Part shown: positions 53,581 through 64,000 of the stretch, in pieces
Layout of the letters: every line of letters starts with the position of its first letter
Position numbering within the stretch: position 1 is the stretch's first letter
Assembly (NCBI RefSeq): GCF_050947335.1
Contig: NC_134995.1
Location: 3,138,501 to 3,202,500 of the forward strand
Length of the DNA: 64,000 nucleotides
Source of the DNA: Megachile rotundata
Lineage: Eukaryota > Arthropoda > Insecta > Hymenoptera > Megachilidae
Direction of reading: 5' to 3'
The notes under the pieces: generated by a model
What the model was told of the DNA's origin: nothing
Seen by the model: the letters and a program-made list of their open reading frames with translations, nothing else
The model's database searches: none
Translations under genes and position numbers: made by a program

Positions 53581-54366
53581 CAGGGTGTTCAGCGATTTAC
53601 TAGCCAGCGTTTTTCTCGTAAACGACTGGTACTAGAAAAAAATTAAAGAGGGAAAAGTGATAATGTTTTTTATAATCAACATAATGAAGTATGTATTTTT
53701 TTTGTGTTTATACTATTTTTTAAGATATGAAGGTAACCTTCAGTTTTTTTAATGGAATGGTATATATTTTTTTATATCATATGAAAGAGCGTATCGAAAC
53801 GAATTCAACGATGTATTATATCATGACCTTGAAATCCATTCTGAGTCAAAAGCAAACGAAATATTTCAAATATTTCGTATTACTATACTTACCGGCATTT
53901 CTTACTGATATGTTTACACTTCGTGTTCAATGTGGTTTCCATTATCGAGAAAGCACTTTTGGTGGTTTTATGTTATGATTAGGTCATGATAATGGTGTTA
54001 TGATAATGGAATCACATTGAACACGAAGTGTAAACATATCAGTAAGAAATGCCGGTAAGTACAGTAATACGAAATATTTGAAATATTTCTTTTGCTTTTG
54101 ACTCGGAATGGATTTCAAGGTCATAATATAATACATCGTTGAATTCGTTTCGATACGCTCTTTCATATGATATAAAAAAATATATACCATTCCATTAAAA
54201 AAACTGAAGGTTACCTTCATATCTTAAAAAATAGTATAAACACGAAAAAAATACATACTTCATTATGTTGATTATAAAAAACACTATCACTTTTTCCTCT
54301 TTCATTTTTTCCTAGTACCAATCATTTACGAGAAAAACGCTGGCTAGTAAATCGCTGAACACCCTG
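53581..54366. mobile_element. Foldback MITE 2 (CAGGGTGTTCAGCG ends)
   Basis: 786 bp, almost fully palindromic. The left arm starts CAGGGTGTTCAGCGATTTAC and the right arm ends as its reverse complement at 54366, followed by TA. Each arm is about 390 bp with a centre near 53980. Arms are nearly identical, so the same 78-83-codon frame (MKVTFSFFNGMVYIF...) appears on both strands. That is a by-product of the palindrome rather than evidence of a gene. It directly abuts MITE 1 with TATA between them. Confidence 0.88.
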
Positions 54367-54368
54367 TA

Positions 54369-55023
54369 GAGTCTCTCTAAAATCCATACCCGAAAAATAT
54401 TTGAAGCAAAAAATGTAGGAGGAATGTGTAGCAACTGTAATTTGATGGCAACAATTGCACCTGGATTGGTTGTTTGAAGGTCAAACAAATGTTATTTCCA
54501 ATTTTTTAAATCGAACGCCCCATTTTCTATTGAATAGTTTTGTAGCCTTCGTCGAGAAGGTACATATGTATTTATATCTTTATTTCAATATATCAACTAG
54601 TCAGTATAATTAATCCGGACATATTGAAGTGGGTGTTTTCCGGTTCTCTAGGTTCTAATTGCGTTCCCATTGGGAAATTTTCCACAACGTTTAACACTGA
54701 ATTTTAATTTATATCACAGAATTCCTAAGAGGCTAATCAACTTAATAGGACTGATATCGATTTCAAATGTAGAATACATCATGTTAATAAATCGACTGTA
54801 TGATTTCGTGAAAGCGAATCAAATTTCAATAATTTAGTTAGGAAGCGTTAAATTCGGTAATCGTACCATATCATCTATTTATTGGGTTTCACAATAATTT
54901 CAATTGAAAACTGTGATTTTTAACCGATTATAGCTTCAAATAAGACTTTGAGTTTAAAACATGATGTAAAGTATCGTACATTATTTTAACACTTGAAATT
55001 AATATTTCTCTTAATACTACTCG
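54369..55023. other. AT-rich DNA, no recognised feature
   Basis: About 650 bp without frames or repeat ends that I recognise. Confidence 0.5.
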
Positions 55024-55345
55024 CGAAAAATCGCGTTGGAAAAATTTTCGGAAATTTTTTCCTTTTTTTTTAAAGTTTCTACAGTCGCAAATTTTTTTTT
55101 TTGTTAACGTCACTTTAAGATTCCTTTTTCTTGTTTCATCCCCTAAAATTTGCACTTCGATGGGGTTCGTTGCTATGATTGGTTGTAAAGTTACAAGCCA
55201 CCGAAGCCAAAATGACACTTTTTTATTTGATAACCTTGCTCTTATGAAACCACCATCGAACAAAAATTGTAAGCGCGATTCTGGTCACCTCATTTTTACA
55301 TTAAGAGATAAACGTATCTTTCATGTCGATTTCTTATTCAAATAA
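55024..55345 (+). repeat. Dispersed non-coding repeat, copy 2
   Basis: Matches 4963-5290 in the same orientation (AAAAATCGCG, T-run, CATCCCCTAAAATTTGCACT, GAAGCCAAAATGACACTTTT, CCACCATCGAACAAAAATTG). Identity is moderate. Frames on both strands here are not conserved in copy 1. Confidence 0.65.
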
Positions 55346-56944
55346 AAACAAATTATAGCTTATTCAATAGCTAAAAATAAATGTGGTAATGGTCTGCTAT
55401 TTATTATATTCAAAATTGTCTTTTAATCATACAAAAATTGCTATACTTGTTTTCGCCTTCTAGAGCTTCCCCACTCCCAGACCCGCCGATCATCACCTTT
55501 CGGCACCTTTGACAATTTTCCTGAAAGTTTTGACCTATTTTAAGACAGTCTATTTCTTTCATAAAAGAGCATATCTGGCACGGTTTGGCTTGTACATTTG
55601 TACATATAAGTGAGTGGTCGAGATGGGATTTTGTAGTATTTTGACTTGTTATATACTATGTATAATTTTAGTTACTTTTGACCTAACCAAATGTTTATCT
55701 TCTACCGTCACCAAATGCCAACATTAATTACAGTTCACCTCTTGTTAGAGTACTGTAGGGAGTGTAACATAGTTTGTAAGTAAACATACAATGTATTGTA
55801 TATGTCTGAATGAAACATGTCCGATTTTTATACATTTTCAATTATTGAAGAAAATAATTAAATCAATACTACAAAAATATGTTATATTAATTTGACGAAC
55901 TGTTTATTACAACAGATATTCTGTTTATTAAAATCCGTTAGTCGCCGTATAGATCTGTAATATGTATATGACTTCGATGTAAACAGAGAATGGTAGATAT
56001 TTTTGGAGACAAAACTTTGTTACGAAAAATGACTAAAAATATATTATAAATTTTTGGGTCATGATATTGTGACAAGTTTAAGACTGAATATTAACTATGT
56101 TAAAAGTTCGTTAAAACCAATTCGTTAAATAATTGAAAAACCGCGCCTGGTGTTTACTGACTGACCAATGTCAAGTTATCACATGCTAGTTGAAGAACAC
56201 AGTATTTAAATTCAATATTTAACTTTTTAATTGTGGGAACTTTTTGTACCTTTTTTAATAAGTTTTAATGTAATTTTAACTAATTTTAACCCAATATTAT
56301 TACTAAATTAATATTCTATAACATTTCAACTTTCTTTGTCGCGACTAAGAAATTTATTACGAATTTAAGTACGATCGACGATCGATTCCGACGTAGACAC
56401 GTGCTTGCCAGAAATCGTCTAGTGAATATATGTATGTATATATTTTTTCCTCGAAGCCTTTAACAAATTAAGGATAGAATTTTCTTAACGACCACCACCT
56501 TATACGAAGGGGTTCTCGGACGGCCTTTACATATCGAAGAGGCAGTTGATTGTTAAATCTGGTGCAGTTCGGATCGGGAATCGAAAAGATCCATACAACA
56601 TAGAGTTTCGTAAATAATCCAATGCAGTGTGGATTATAGTACGGATCATAACGCATTCGCAAATCGAGCTACCGCGTCACTGTGACTTCTAAATTACGCA
56701 ACACTATTCAAGTTAGACATTGCACTCCTCGGATAAATTGACTCTATTCATTAGATGCAATAGAGGCTATACACATGCGGTCATATTCATGACTCATAGA
56801 GGGATTGCGCCATGCGCACTTGCTCTGATCACACGCCTACATTGACATACACATTAGAGATCACACTTCAGTGATCTTCGTTCCTCACAACAATCAATCA
56901 AATGAATCAATCAACAATCATACACAATCACACATAACACACAT
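55346..56944. other. AT-rich DNA; possible LTR-like tail at 56700-56891
   Basis: Mostly AT-rich with no gene. The reverse complement from 56891 begins TGTTGTGAGGAACGAAGATC and includes GCGCATGGCGCAATCCC. This has the look of a copia-type LTR start, but no second end, duplication or copy was found. Confidence 0.35.
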
Positions 56945-56945
56945 A

Positions 56946-57846
56946 CAGTGAGTCCCAAAATTATTCGTACCCTCACAACTTCCAACTACAAATGATTATT
57001 TCTATGTTTAACAAATCGTAACAAAAATATTATTTATGGGGTTGGATAATATATTTAATAAGCTTTTATTTGATACCCATTTATTAGAGAATTAACAAAT
57101 TGGTATTATATAAACGTGCCTTCTTACAAGTAGATAGAAAATCAAGGAAACAAAAGTATTCGTATTCTTCAAAATTAACATGATTTGGACTGGTATGCTG
57201 TGAACGAGATTTGAAGTGTAATTGGATTGAGTATTATTCCAAATTTCTGTTAATTTTTCTTTTAACATTTCTTTATTTGTTATAACATTTTCCCTTAATC
57301 ATTTTTCAATTTTGGCCCATAAATGTTCTATGGGATTAACGTCGGAACTTTGAGGAGGAGTAATCAACACGTGTGGCATATTGTACATATAATATCCATT
57401 CTTTAACAATGTGGGCCGTATGTTTGGGATCGTTGTCTTGTTGGAAATAAAAATTATTTTGTAACTGCAATTTTTTAGCGCTACATAGTAAATTTTCTTT
57501 CAGAATGTTTAAATGTTTATTCTTGTCCATTATTCCATCAATAAAAACTAAATTTCCAACACCACCTGCTGCCATGCACCCTCAAACGAGTACCGAGTCC
57601 ATGCTTTACGGTTGATTTTACATTTCTTAATTATAGCTCTGTATTCGCTCTTCTCTAAACCACAGAAGGTCCATCTGAACCGAATATATTAAATTTTGAT
57701 TCACCTGAAAATATTACACATTTCCAGAACGTGATTACCTCGAAAGATATGCGAGCCATAATCGTTTTACACATGTGTGCCGATAAAAACAAGGAACTAT
57801 ATTGAGGAACCACCCGAATACTCGGAAAAAATTCGAAGATATTCAC
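56946..57846 (-). pseudogene. Tc1-like transposon relic with left inverted end
   Basis: The left end, CAGTGAGTCCCAAAATTATT, follows TA at 56944-56945. On the minus strand from 57846: MCKTIMARISFEVITFWKCV, IFSGESKFNIFGSDG (first catalytic Asp replaced by Gly; normally DESKFN), a stop, MAAGGVGNLVFIDGIMDKNK, and FYFQQDNDPKHTAHIVKEWI with the second Asp kept. After a frameshift comes PPQSSDVNPIEHLWAKIEK with the Glu. The N-terminal DNA-binding part and right end are missing. Several stops and shifts make it inactive. Confidence 0.85.
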
Positions 57847-60738
57847 TTGTTGAAGATTCCATATTTAACTATGGCTGTCGAACGAGTTTCTACGAGTTAC
57901 TAAAATGTTTTAAGATGTATTAGGTAATGCTATGATTTACTAACATGATTCTATGGATTATTAAGTGCTTCTGCTTACAGCGAGAAAAACTATGGCCGAT
58001 GTCACCTTGACATAAACATTTCTGGCGAGGGAGGAATGTTCCGATAGGTTTTAAAGCTTTGTGTGCAAAAAGTGTACAGCTTTTGGAAGGGAAGTAATAA
58101 GTTTCCTCTCTTCTTGGGTTTTTCTCACTCGTCAATTTTTACTAATTATTCGATGCATTTTGACCCTTGACCGTAACAAACAATAAAGTCAAGAAGTACG
58201 CTAACCTTCATAAAACATGCTAGAAATAACGGACTAGAAAGTTAGAAAGACTAGTACCTGGCAATCGAATGTGAACAATGAACGAAAAAACTACGGTAAG
58301 AATCGCGGGTCTTTATGACTTCATGAGTTTGTGGCTGCCACGGAACAGTTATCAAAATTTCTTGAAGGGACCCGTTATAAATTATACAGAAAACAACGGA
58401 CTTACAACTAAAGAAAACCTATGGCTAAACTAAATTTGTACAAAACTTTGAAACTTATGGCAATGGCTTTAACAATGATAGAAAGTCGTATATAACTTGT
58501 TCTCCCATCGAAGGTAGACAAAATACAATAATGAATGAAATAAAGGAGAAAGAGCCACAAAAGAAATTGTGTGTTTTAATGTGAAATAAATTTCATCGAA
58601 GGTCCAATATGCCTGTAATAAACGCGTTCCAATTCATTTATCTGATATTGCAAATCCTTCGATTTTGAATTCATATCGTCCTTATTTGTTCGCTGGCGAT
58701 GTGCATACGGATACTGTACGTGTATACAATCTCATCGTACCGCTTTTTCTCCTTCCTACATTGCTATAATTATAATTACATGTGCTAGTGTTTTCATCGT
58801 GTACAATCGTTCTCCGCTTTCATTACATTTTCTTCCTTTTTTGAATATTCAACGGAACTGGATACGATTCACTTTATAATGTCAAACGGAGGTTCCTATC
58901 AAAATTAAAATGCCTGAAGCGTGGTAGTTATCATCATATCGAATATCACAGAATCGAATTCAATGTAGTTCGATTACGTTCATGAATATACAAATTTTGC
59001 CGTCTTCTTTGTTATGTACTTTTGTCGCAAAAGAACATAACACTAAGGATTGAAGATTATACTCAAGTTATTATACAAGTACTTCACTTTCGATTACATA
59101 AGATAATACTATGGTATGCAGCGTGTTTTACCTACCTTTAACACCTTCTATTACTTTGTTGTTTGTTGAAATATAAAATAACATGTTGAAAGAAAGTTAT
59201 TCTATATGTATAGAAGGGAAAATTAGGCTATTGGTGAAAATTGTTCCATGCCCATTTCTTCTGAGATTTATCTAATTTTTAATTAAATTATATTTTTATT
59301 ATTTACTATATGAAATCTGACATTGAAATATTTTTACGTATGAAATGCCAACTTGTTAGAAATTTCACAAATAAATTACTTGAGGCACTTAAACATGTAT
59401 CGGCTGGCTTTTTAAATAGTGATTGGTTGCGATTTGTTTTGGTGTCGCTGAAGTAATATCAATATCCATAAACTGAATCCACAGACATCAAATCGTGTCG
59501 TTAGGTAAATAATACGAACGTACGTGTTTCTAACATAATATCTTGTCGTTAGGTAGTGATACCGATTGAAGAATTCCGTAACCAATCACAATCCATCATC
59601 ATCCGAAAGTTTGCAGCATTTCTTCACAATTGAATTAGTAACATATTGTTAATTATTATTTACTGGCTATCGCAATATAATCATTGAATTTATTGCGAGA
59701 AAACTTGACTTCCATCAATATAATTAAAAATAATCGCTAAATTTAAAAAATATAAATAATAAAAGCAAATTAAATAATTTAGTATGTAATCCCTCTTAAA
59801 TTACGCAAGTTTTGTCTATAGCATTTTTCGACTCAATTATTACTTTCGGATTTATCACAATGGATTCAATTCTGCCATCTCATACAATTACAATTATGAT
59901 ATCTCCTAAAGTAATGATTCTTTGTTCAATGCAAATACATCAATATTTTGTATATGAAATTATGAGCAAACTCCACTAATGGAATAAAAAGTGTATGATT
60001 GAATTTTACAAAATGAAATTAATCTTCATATATCCACTAAATATCTACCTACAGAAAAACTGACTACGATACGTTATATCTACATATTTCGAAACCGTAC
60101 AATGTTTGTGTGAAACATTTTCCAATAAAGTCGTTGCCTGTACAGTAATAAAAGTGATTCCAGTTACGTATCCATTTTATATACGAATTTTTATGTTTTA
60201 TGTTTGCCGTTTATTATAACATTTGAACACCTAAAAGTCGAAGTTTCGTTAAAAAGAATTCATGAATCGGTAGTTACAGAAGGACAATTGTGTAATTAAC
60301 CTCGAAATTAACATTTCTAATAATTCCTTTCATTTGAATAGTTTGTGCTTCTGATGCGACCCTGAGATTGAAAAATGTTAATGGTTTACAAGTACAAATA
60401 AAAGCACAGATTGAAGAGTTTATTTTTCAAATATTATTATTATGCTTCAATTACTTCCAATATACTTATTAGACATACAAATCAAGTAATTGCTAAATTT
60501 TTAAAAAAGAATTTTAAATGTTAAATATTGTCTCAGTAGTTGAAAATTTATTGCTTAATACGATAAAAAATGTAGCGGCTAGCCATAAATCTGTAAATTT
60601 GTAAATTGTTATTTACAATTGTTAGTTACAATGAGTGTGTTTTGGAAAGAAAATAATGTTTGACCCGTAAGCATTTTCGTGAGAGCTGCCGGACAGTAAC
60701 CATTGAAATGTCTCAGCAAAGGACTAACGCAGAATTTT
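57847..60738. other. AT-rich intergenic DNA, 2.9 kb
   Basis: No convincing gene. A 71-codon minus frame at 57920-58135 contains CLCQGDIGHSFSRCKQK, which resembles a zinc knuckle but with the wrong Cys spacing. The rest is low-complexity. Confidence 0.45.
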
Positions 60739-60745
60739 ATATTCT

Positions 60746-61270
60746 TTATATTTACGTTGAGTGCAAAAGGAACGCGATGTAGTCGAATAGTTCCATGAAG
60801 ATGGAACGCTAAGCATAGGAGACGTCGCTCGCCGTTTAGGGTAAGTAATGTTAATAATATTCAAACGTTAATATTAAAGTATCCTTCTTCATTTATTAAT
60901 ACATGTACATTTCTGTATTTTATTTCAGTATGCATCGCTTTTCACAGCACCTGCAGTTTTCAACATGGATTTGGGGAATTATTATTAATCACAGAAGCAG
61001 TCGAGGACAATATTAAAATAATCGGCCCCTTTCGGACACCCTTGGAGGCATCGGGAGGGACAATACCTTTTACCAGGGATTCTCCAGAAAGTGAAAGTGA
61101 AAACAAAAGTGTTTTGAAATAAAGACAGTGCAGTGACCTGTGAGTGCCACCAGCTGTGTTATAAGGTGCCAATGTCTGCGATAGGTCAACATCGGCAGGA
61201 CGACCCCGTGGCAATTACCCCATCACTTTCACTCTCGGATTATTAACAAACAGGATTATTTTCAAAGAAT
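60746..61270 (+). pseudogene. Possible spliced helix-turn-helix fragment (transposase-like)
   Basis: A frame reads VQKERDVVE, a stop, then FHEDGTLSIGDVARRLG, ending at a GTAAGT donor-like site at 60841. An acceptor-like TTTATTTCAG ends at about 60930. Splicing GT-AG would read RRLGMHRFSQHL, restoring a helix-turn-helix of Tc1 type (compare ARRLGMHRS). A second donor-like GGTGAGT follows at 61270. The reading downstream soon stops, and one stop lies upstream, so this is a relic or chance. Confidence 0.3.
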
Positions 61271-62240
61271 AGGTGAGTCTTATTTTAATAAATTTCCTGT
61301 AAATTAGTAGAGACGTTAATACATTTGTTATATCTCACGTTGAAACTCTTTTTTATCACAAACAGAATAAGTATTTCCTATTAAAATACGTAAATTCGCT
61401 GGCCAATATTATTGTCGGAAATGAAACAAAAAAATTTCGATATTTAATGTCACATTCCTTGTCGTTAACGAATTGCAGTGTAGCGGCACATGGTTCGCAG
61501 TGTTGGTAGAAATTAGCATTTACCGTTTACAGATGTTTAGGTGCAGGCAGTTAAGCCTACCCTAAAAAAGAACGGGGCAGTCGTGGCGAGCGCACGTGTT
61601 TGGGGGTCGCTCCGCGTTAAAATCCAGTTTTTGTGGCAAAAAGTGGTAAAAGTGTGGTAAATAATGTTGTGAAGTGAGGGGAAACCGCGGGGGAAGTGAG
61701 CGGTGTAATTTTGTGAAAATCGCAAGTGGAATAGTGAAGTTATAAATAAAAAACGAAATTTCGGTAATGGCGACCTCCACGCGACGCGAGGGAAAGCATG
61801 GGGTGCAAACCCATGAGTAATCGAAAGCGAGGAAACGAGTGTTCGGACCGACCGCGGAATAGAATAAATATGTGCGCGACTTAAATACGATTATTTTTAT
61901 ATATCGCGAGTGAAAATAGTGCAATTTAAGGGTGAAAGTTGCCCTTGAAGAAGGACTTGCGTGAACACGTGGTCGTGCGACATGTAAAAGTTGCGAGAGA
62001 AAGTCGTAGAAATTAGATTAATTAATTATAATGTAAATGTCATTAGGGATTTAGAGTGCGGGAAAGGGCGAATGAGGCATACTGAATGCACGCGGTGATT
62101 AGTTTTGGCTATTTTTGTATTTTCATGACTTGATAGTAAATAAATAATGGCGTCGGTCAAGTATGCTTCGATATATCGTACGAACACGTGGGCATGTCCG
62201 CGCGAGGGAAAGCGTAGAGCGTAAAGGCCGGTTCGCAAAC
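61271..62240. other. AT-rich to GC-rich transition, promoter- or leader-like
   Basis: From about 61550 the DNA becomes GC-richer with GTGG/GCGA words and few stops on the minus strand. No known domain occurs. Short ATG frames exist, for example MATSTRREGKHGVQTHE from 61767. The layout could be the 5' leader of a gene or retroelement lying to the right. Confidence 0.3.
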
Positions 62241-62476
62241 ATCCAGCATGGCCGGGGAAGGGTCGCTGCAGGCGCATGGAGAGCGGCCCTTAAGGACGAA
62301 GCCTAAGGGCGAAGCGAAGGCACGCGGCAACTAGCAAGATGGCGGAGGAAGGATCGCCGCAAGCGCATGGAGAGCTGTCTTTAGGGACGAAGCCTTTGGG
62401 CGAAGCGGAGGGACGCGGCAACAAGCAAGACGGCGGAGACATGGCGCGTTTTTCAAATGGTAAGCGGATAGGTTGA
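62241..62476 (+). repeat. 91-bp direct repeat, two units with parallel short ORFs
   Basis: Two units whose ATGs lie 91 bp apart (62248 and 62339). Both share GATGGCGGAGG-like starts, CGCATGGAGAGC, GGACGAAGCCT, GGGCGAAGCG and CGCGGCAAC. Unit 1 encodes 28 residues before a TAG; unit 2 encodes 45 residues to TGA at 62474-62476. The peptides align (MAGEGSLQAHGE and MAEEGSPQAHGE; TKPKGEAKARGN and TKPLGEAEGRGN). A third diverged unit is at 62985. Confidence 0.65.
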
Positions 62477-62593
62477 AGCAAGGAGACAGTGAGGAGGAGA
62501 AGAGGAAGAGGCGAGACGACACGGAACGAAGTGAAGGAAGGAAGGAAGAATGAAGTAATTAATTAATTAATAAATAAATGAAGTGAATGGGAT

Positions 62594-62760
62594 TAATAAT
62601 ATTAATAATAATAATAATAATCATACTAATAATAATAATAATAATAACATTAATTAATTAATAATTAACGAATAAATTACTATAAATAGTGAAGTGATTA
62701 GTAGATTAATAAATAAATAAATAAATAAATAATAAATAATAAATAATTAGCAGATAGACA
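62594..62760 (+). repeat. (TAA)n and (AAAT)n microsatellites
   Basis: Mostly AAT/TAA units at 62594-62650, and AAAT units near 62712-62747, separated by AT-rich DNA. Length is likely variable. Confidence 0.9.
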
Positions 62761-62984
62761 ACTAATTCGGTGTAGTGTTAGGAAAGTGTTGTGGGAGTGC
62801 AGTGAAGTGCTGGGAGTGTTGCGGGTACAGGGGAATATATGTGATCACGTGCGCGAGTGCAGAAGAACAGTGCAAAGCGGGAAAATGACGGAAAAGTGTT
62901 GGAAGAACTGCGGAAAACGCTCCAGCACTCTGGAAACTCCGAAGCCACAACGATGGTGGAGCAAAGGGGCCGCATTGAGAATAT

Positions 62985-63115
62985 CCAGCATGGCGAATGA
63001 AGAAACGCTGCAAGCCCTTGGAGAGCGGCCCTAAAGGGTGAAGCGAAAGGATGCAGCAACAAGCAAGACGGCGGAGGCATGGTGCGCTTTTCAAACGGCA
63101 AGAGGAGGGGAAGAA
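62985..63115 (+). repeat. Third diverged unit of the 91-bp repeat
   Basis: CCAGCATGGCGAATGAAG, CGCTGCAAGC, GGAGAGCGGCCCTAAA, GTGAAGCGAAAGG, then CAACAAGCAAGACGGCGGAG and a GCATGGTGCGCTTTTCAAAC tail. The tail matches the end of unit 2 at 62424-62465. So a larger unit of about 650 bp may be duplicated (62335-62984 and onward). Confidence 0.6.
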
Positions 63116-63179
63116 GCGAGAAGACAGCGAGAGGGAGAAGAGCAAGAGCAGGAGTGGAAGAAGCGGAGAAACAAATATA

Positions 63180-63690
63180 GACACGACCGATCAAACGACT
63201 CAAATCCGCAAGGGAGGAAACCAGTGTCAGCCTGGTCATAGCACCATTAGGGGGCACAAAACGGGGACCGGCTGAGCGGGGGAGAGGAGGGAGAGAGGTC
63301 AAATTGAACCAAACACCCTTCCGATCAACTGCTGATTCAGTAAGGAACCCAGTCGTCAGCCTGGTCATGGCACCATTAGGGGGCGACAATGGGGACCGAG
63401 TGGGATCGGCGGGAGAGAAGAAGGAGAAAACAAGACACGGTCGATCGAACGACTCAAACTTGCAAAGGAGGAAACCGGTGTCAGCCTGGTCATAGCACCA
63501 TTAGGGGGCACAAAACGGGGACCGACTGAGCGGGGGAGAGGAGGGAGAGAGGTCAAATTGAACCAAACACCCTTCCGATCAACTGCTGATTCAGCAAGGA
63601 ACCCAGTCGTCAGCCTGGTCATGGCACCATTAGGGGGCGACAATGGGGACCGAGTGACCGTAACAGAGGCTAAAATAGGATTAATAGCGG
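63180..63690 (+). repeat. 254-bp tandem repeat with internal half-units
   Basis: GTCAGCCTGGTCATAGCACC occurs at 63226 and 63480, and GTCAGCCTGGTCATGGCACC at 63355 and 63609. Each pair is exactly 254 bp apart. The first-type and second-type words alternate at 129 and 125 bp, so each 254-bp unit is itself two half-units. Shared words include CATTAGGGGGC, AACGGGGACCG, GGGGGAGAGGAGGGAGAGAG and CTTCCGATCAACTGCTGATT. Frames across it are repeat by-products. Confidence 0.85.
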
Positions 63691-63759
63691 TAATCAAGCA
63701 TAGGTAAGAGGCAGATAGTTAAACACGGAGGTATTTATCAATCGACGAGCGAGGGAGTA

Positions 63760-63792
63760 GGGGGTGGGGGTGGGGGGTGAGGGTGGGGGTGG
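63760..63792 (+). repeat. G-tract cluster, quadruplex-forming potential
   Basis: Six G-tracts of three to six G, separated by one or two bases, lie in 33 bp (GGGGGTGGGGGTGGGGGG and on to 63792). That meets the usual G-quadruplex pattern several times over. The flanking region to 64000 is GC-rich with no recognised gene. Confidence 0.8.
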
Positions 63793-64000
63793 AAAAACAG
63801 AAAATGAGATATGAGCGACAGGCAACACAAATGATAGGCAACAAAGAGCAGATTATAAAGCGATACTTCTAAAGCGATACTTAGGTGGGAAATGGTGGGG
63901 AGAGGTCGCGGTTTTACCGTATGTTTTCGCCCACCGAGAGGCGGCTTTGAGGGGGCGTGCAGGTTCAGTGAAGGTCAGCGCGTAACGCGCGGGAGCCTTC

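Noticed and set aside
53727..54220. Mirrored 78-83-codon frames on both strands as a conserved protein pair
   Set aside because: They are the same sequence read twice because the MITE is palindromic; the composition is low-complexity.
56700..56891. Copia solo LTR in minus orientation ending at 56891
   Set aside because: Only one plausible end is visible; no CA partner, duplication or second copy, so it is noted as a possibility only.
57920..58135. Minus frame with CLCQGDIGHSFSRC resembling a Gag or LINE ORF1 zinc knuckle
   Set aside because: Cys spacing is wrong (C-x-C and C-x4-GH), and there is no supporting coding or element context.
62290..63697. Several overlapping minus-strand frames up to 203 codons in the GC-rich right end
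   Set aside because: They consist of tandem repeat translated in all frames, and no domain is recognisable.

Overview
The window looks like repeat-rich insect chromosomal DNA. The background is AT-rich, and it carries many decayed arthropod-type transposable elements: BEL/Pao, Ty3/gypsy, copia, Tc1/mariner, a pogo-like element, a TTAA-flanked MITE and several foldback elements. A hymenopteran host would fit this mix, but nothing here fixes the species. I found no clear conserved host gene, no tRNA or rRNA gene and no CRISPR array. Most coding signal is transposon pol or gag, usually broken by stops and frameshifts.

Layout. 0-5 kb: two BEL/Pao families, with an LTR element inserted into a gag copy of its own family. 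6.1-8.9 kb: the 3' part of a plus-strand Ty3/gypsy element, with an intact integrase ORF and a 3' LTR abutting a broken Tc1 transposase. 9-12.7 kb: LTR-like and promoter-like GC-rich fragments and short dispersed repeats. 12.8-29 kb: a large minus-strand Ty3/gypsy element and fragments of its roughly 1.6-kb LTRs. The left LTRs are themselves split by long foldback elements with 3-bp TTA/TAA target duplications, and one of these contains a further solo LTR. The gypsy element has an unusual extra zinc-knuckle ORF downstream of integrase.

29-46 kb: AT-rich DNA with a nested foldback, SINE-like repeats, a run of 25 G, a TTAA-flanked MITE, a segment with coding-like frames on both strands (37.6-38.6 kb), a composite mariner, a fourth copy of the 3-bp-TSD foldback, a TA-flanked element with CAGGGTGTCCC-type ends, and a pogo-like relic. 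47-49 kb: a 2.1-kb solo LTR with a CATG duplication. 49.5-50.6 kb: copia reverse transcriptase relic. 53-54.4 kb: two different foldback MITEs back to back. 57 kb: Tc1 relic. 58-61 kb: AT-rich DNA with one helix-turn-helix reading across a possible intron. 61.4-64 kb: GC-rich, G-tract-rich DNA with 91-bp and 254-bp repeats, which may be the leader of a retroelement or of a gene lying beyond the window.

The elements do not form a pathway. The informative structure is their nesting order, which can be read because several insertions have a matching uninterrupted sequence elsewhere in the same window.
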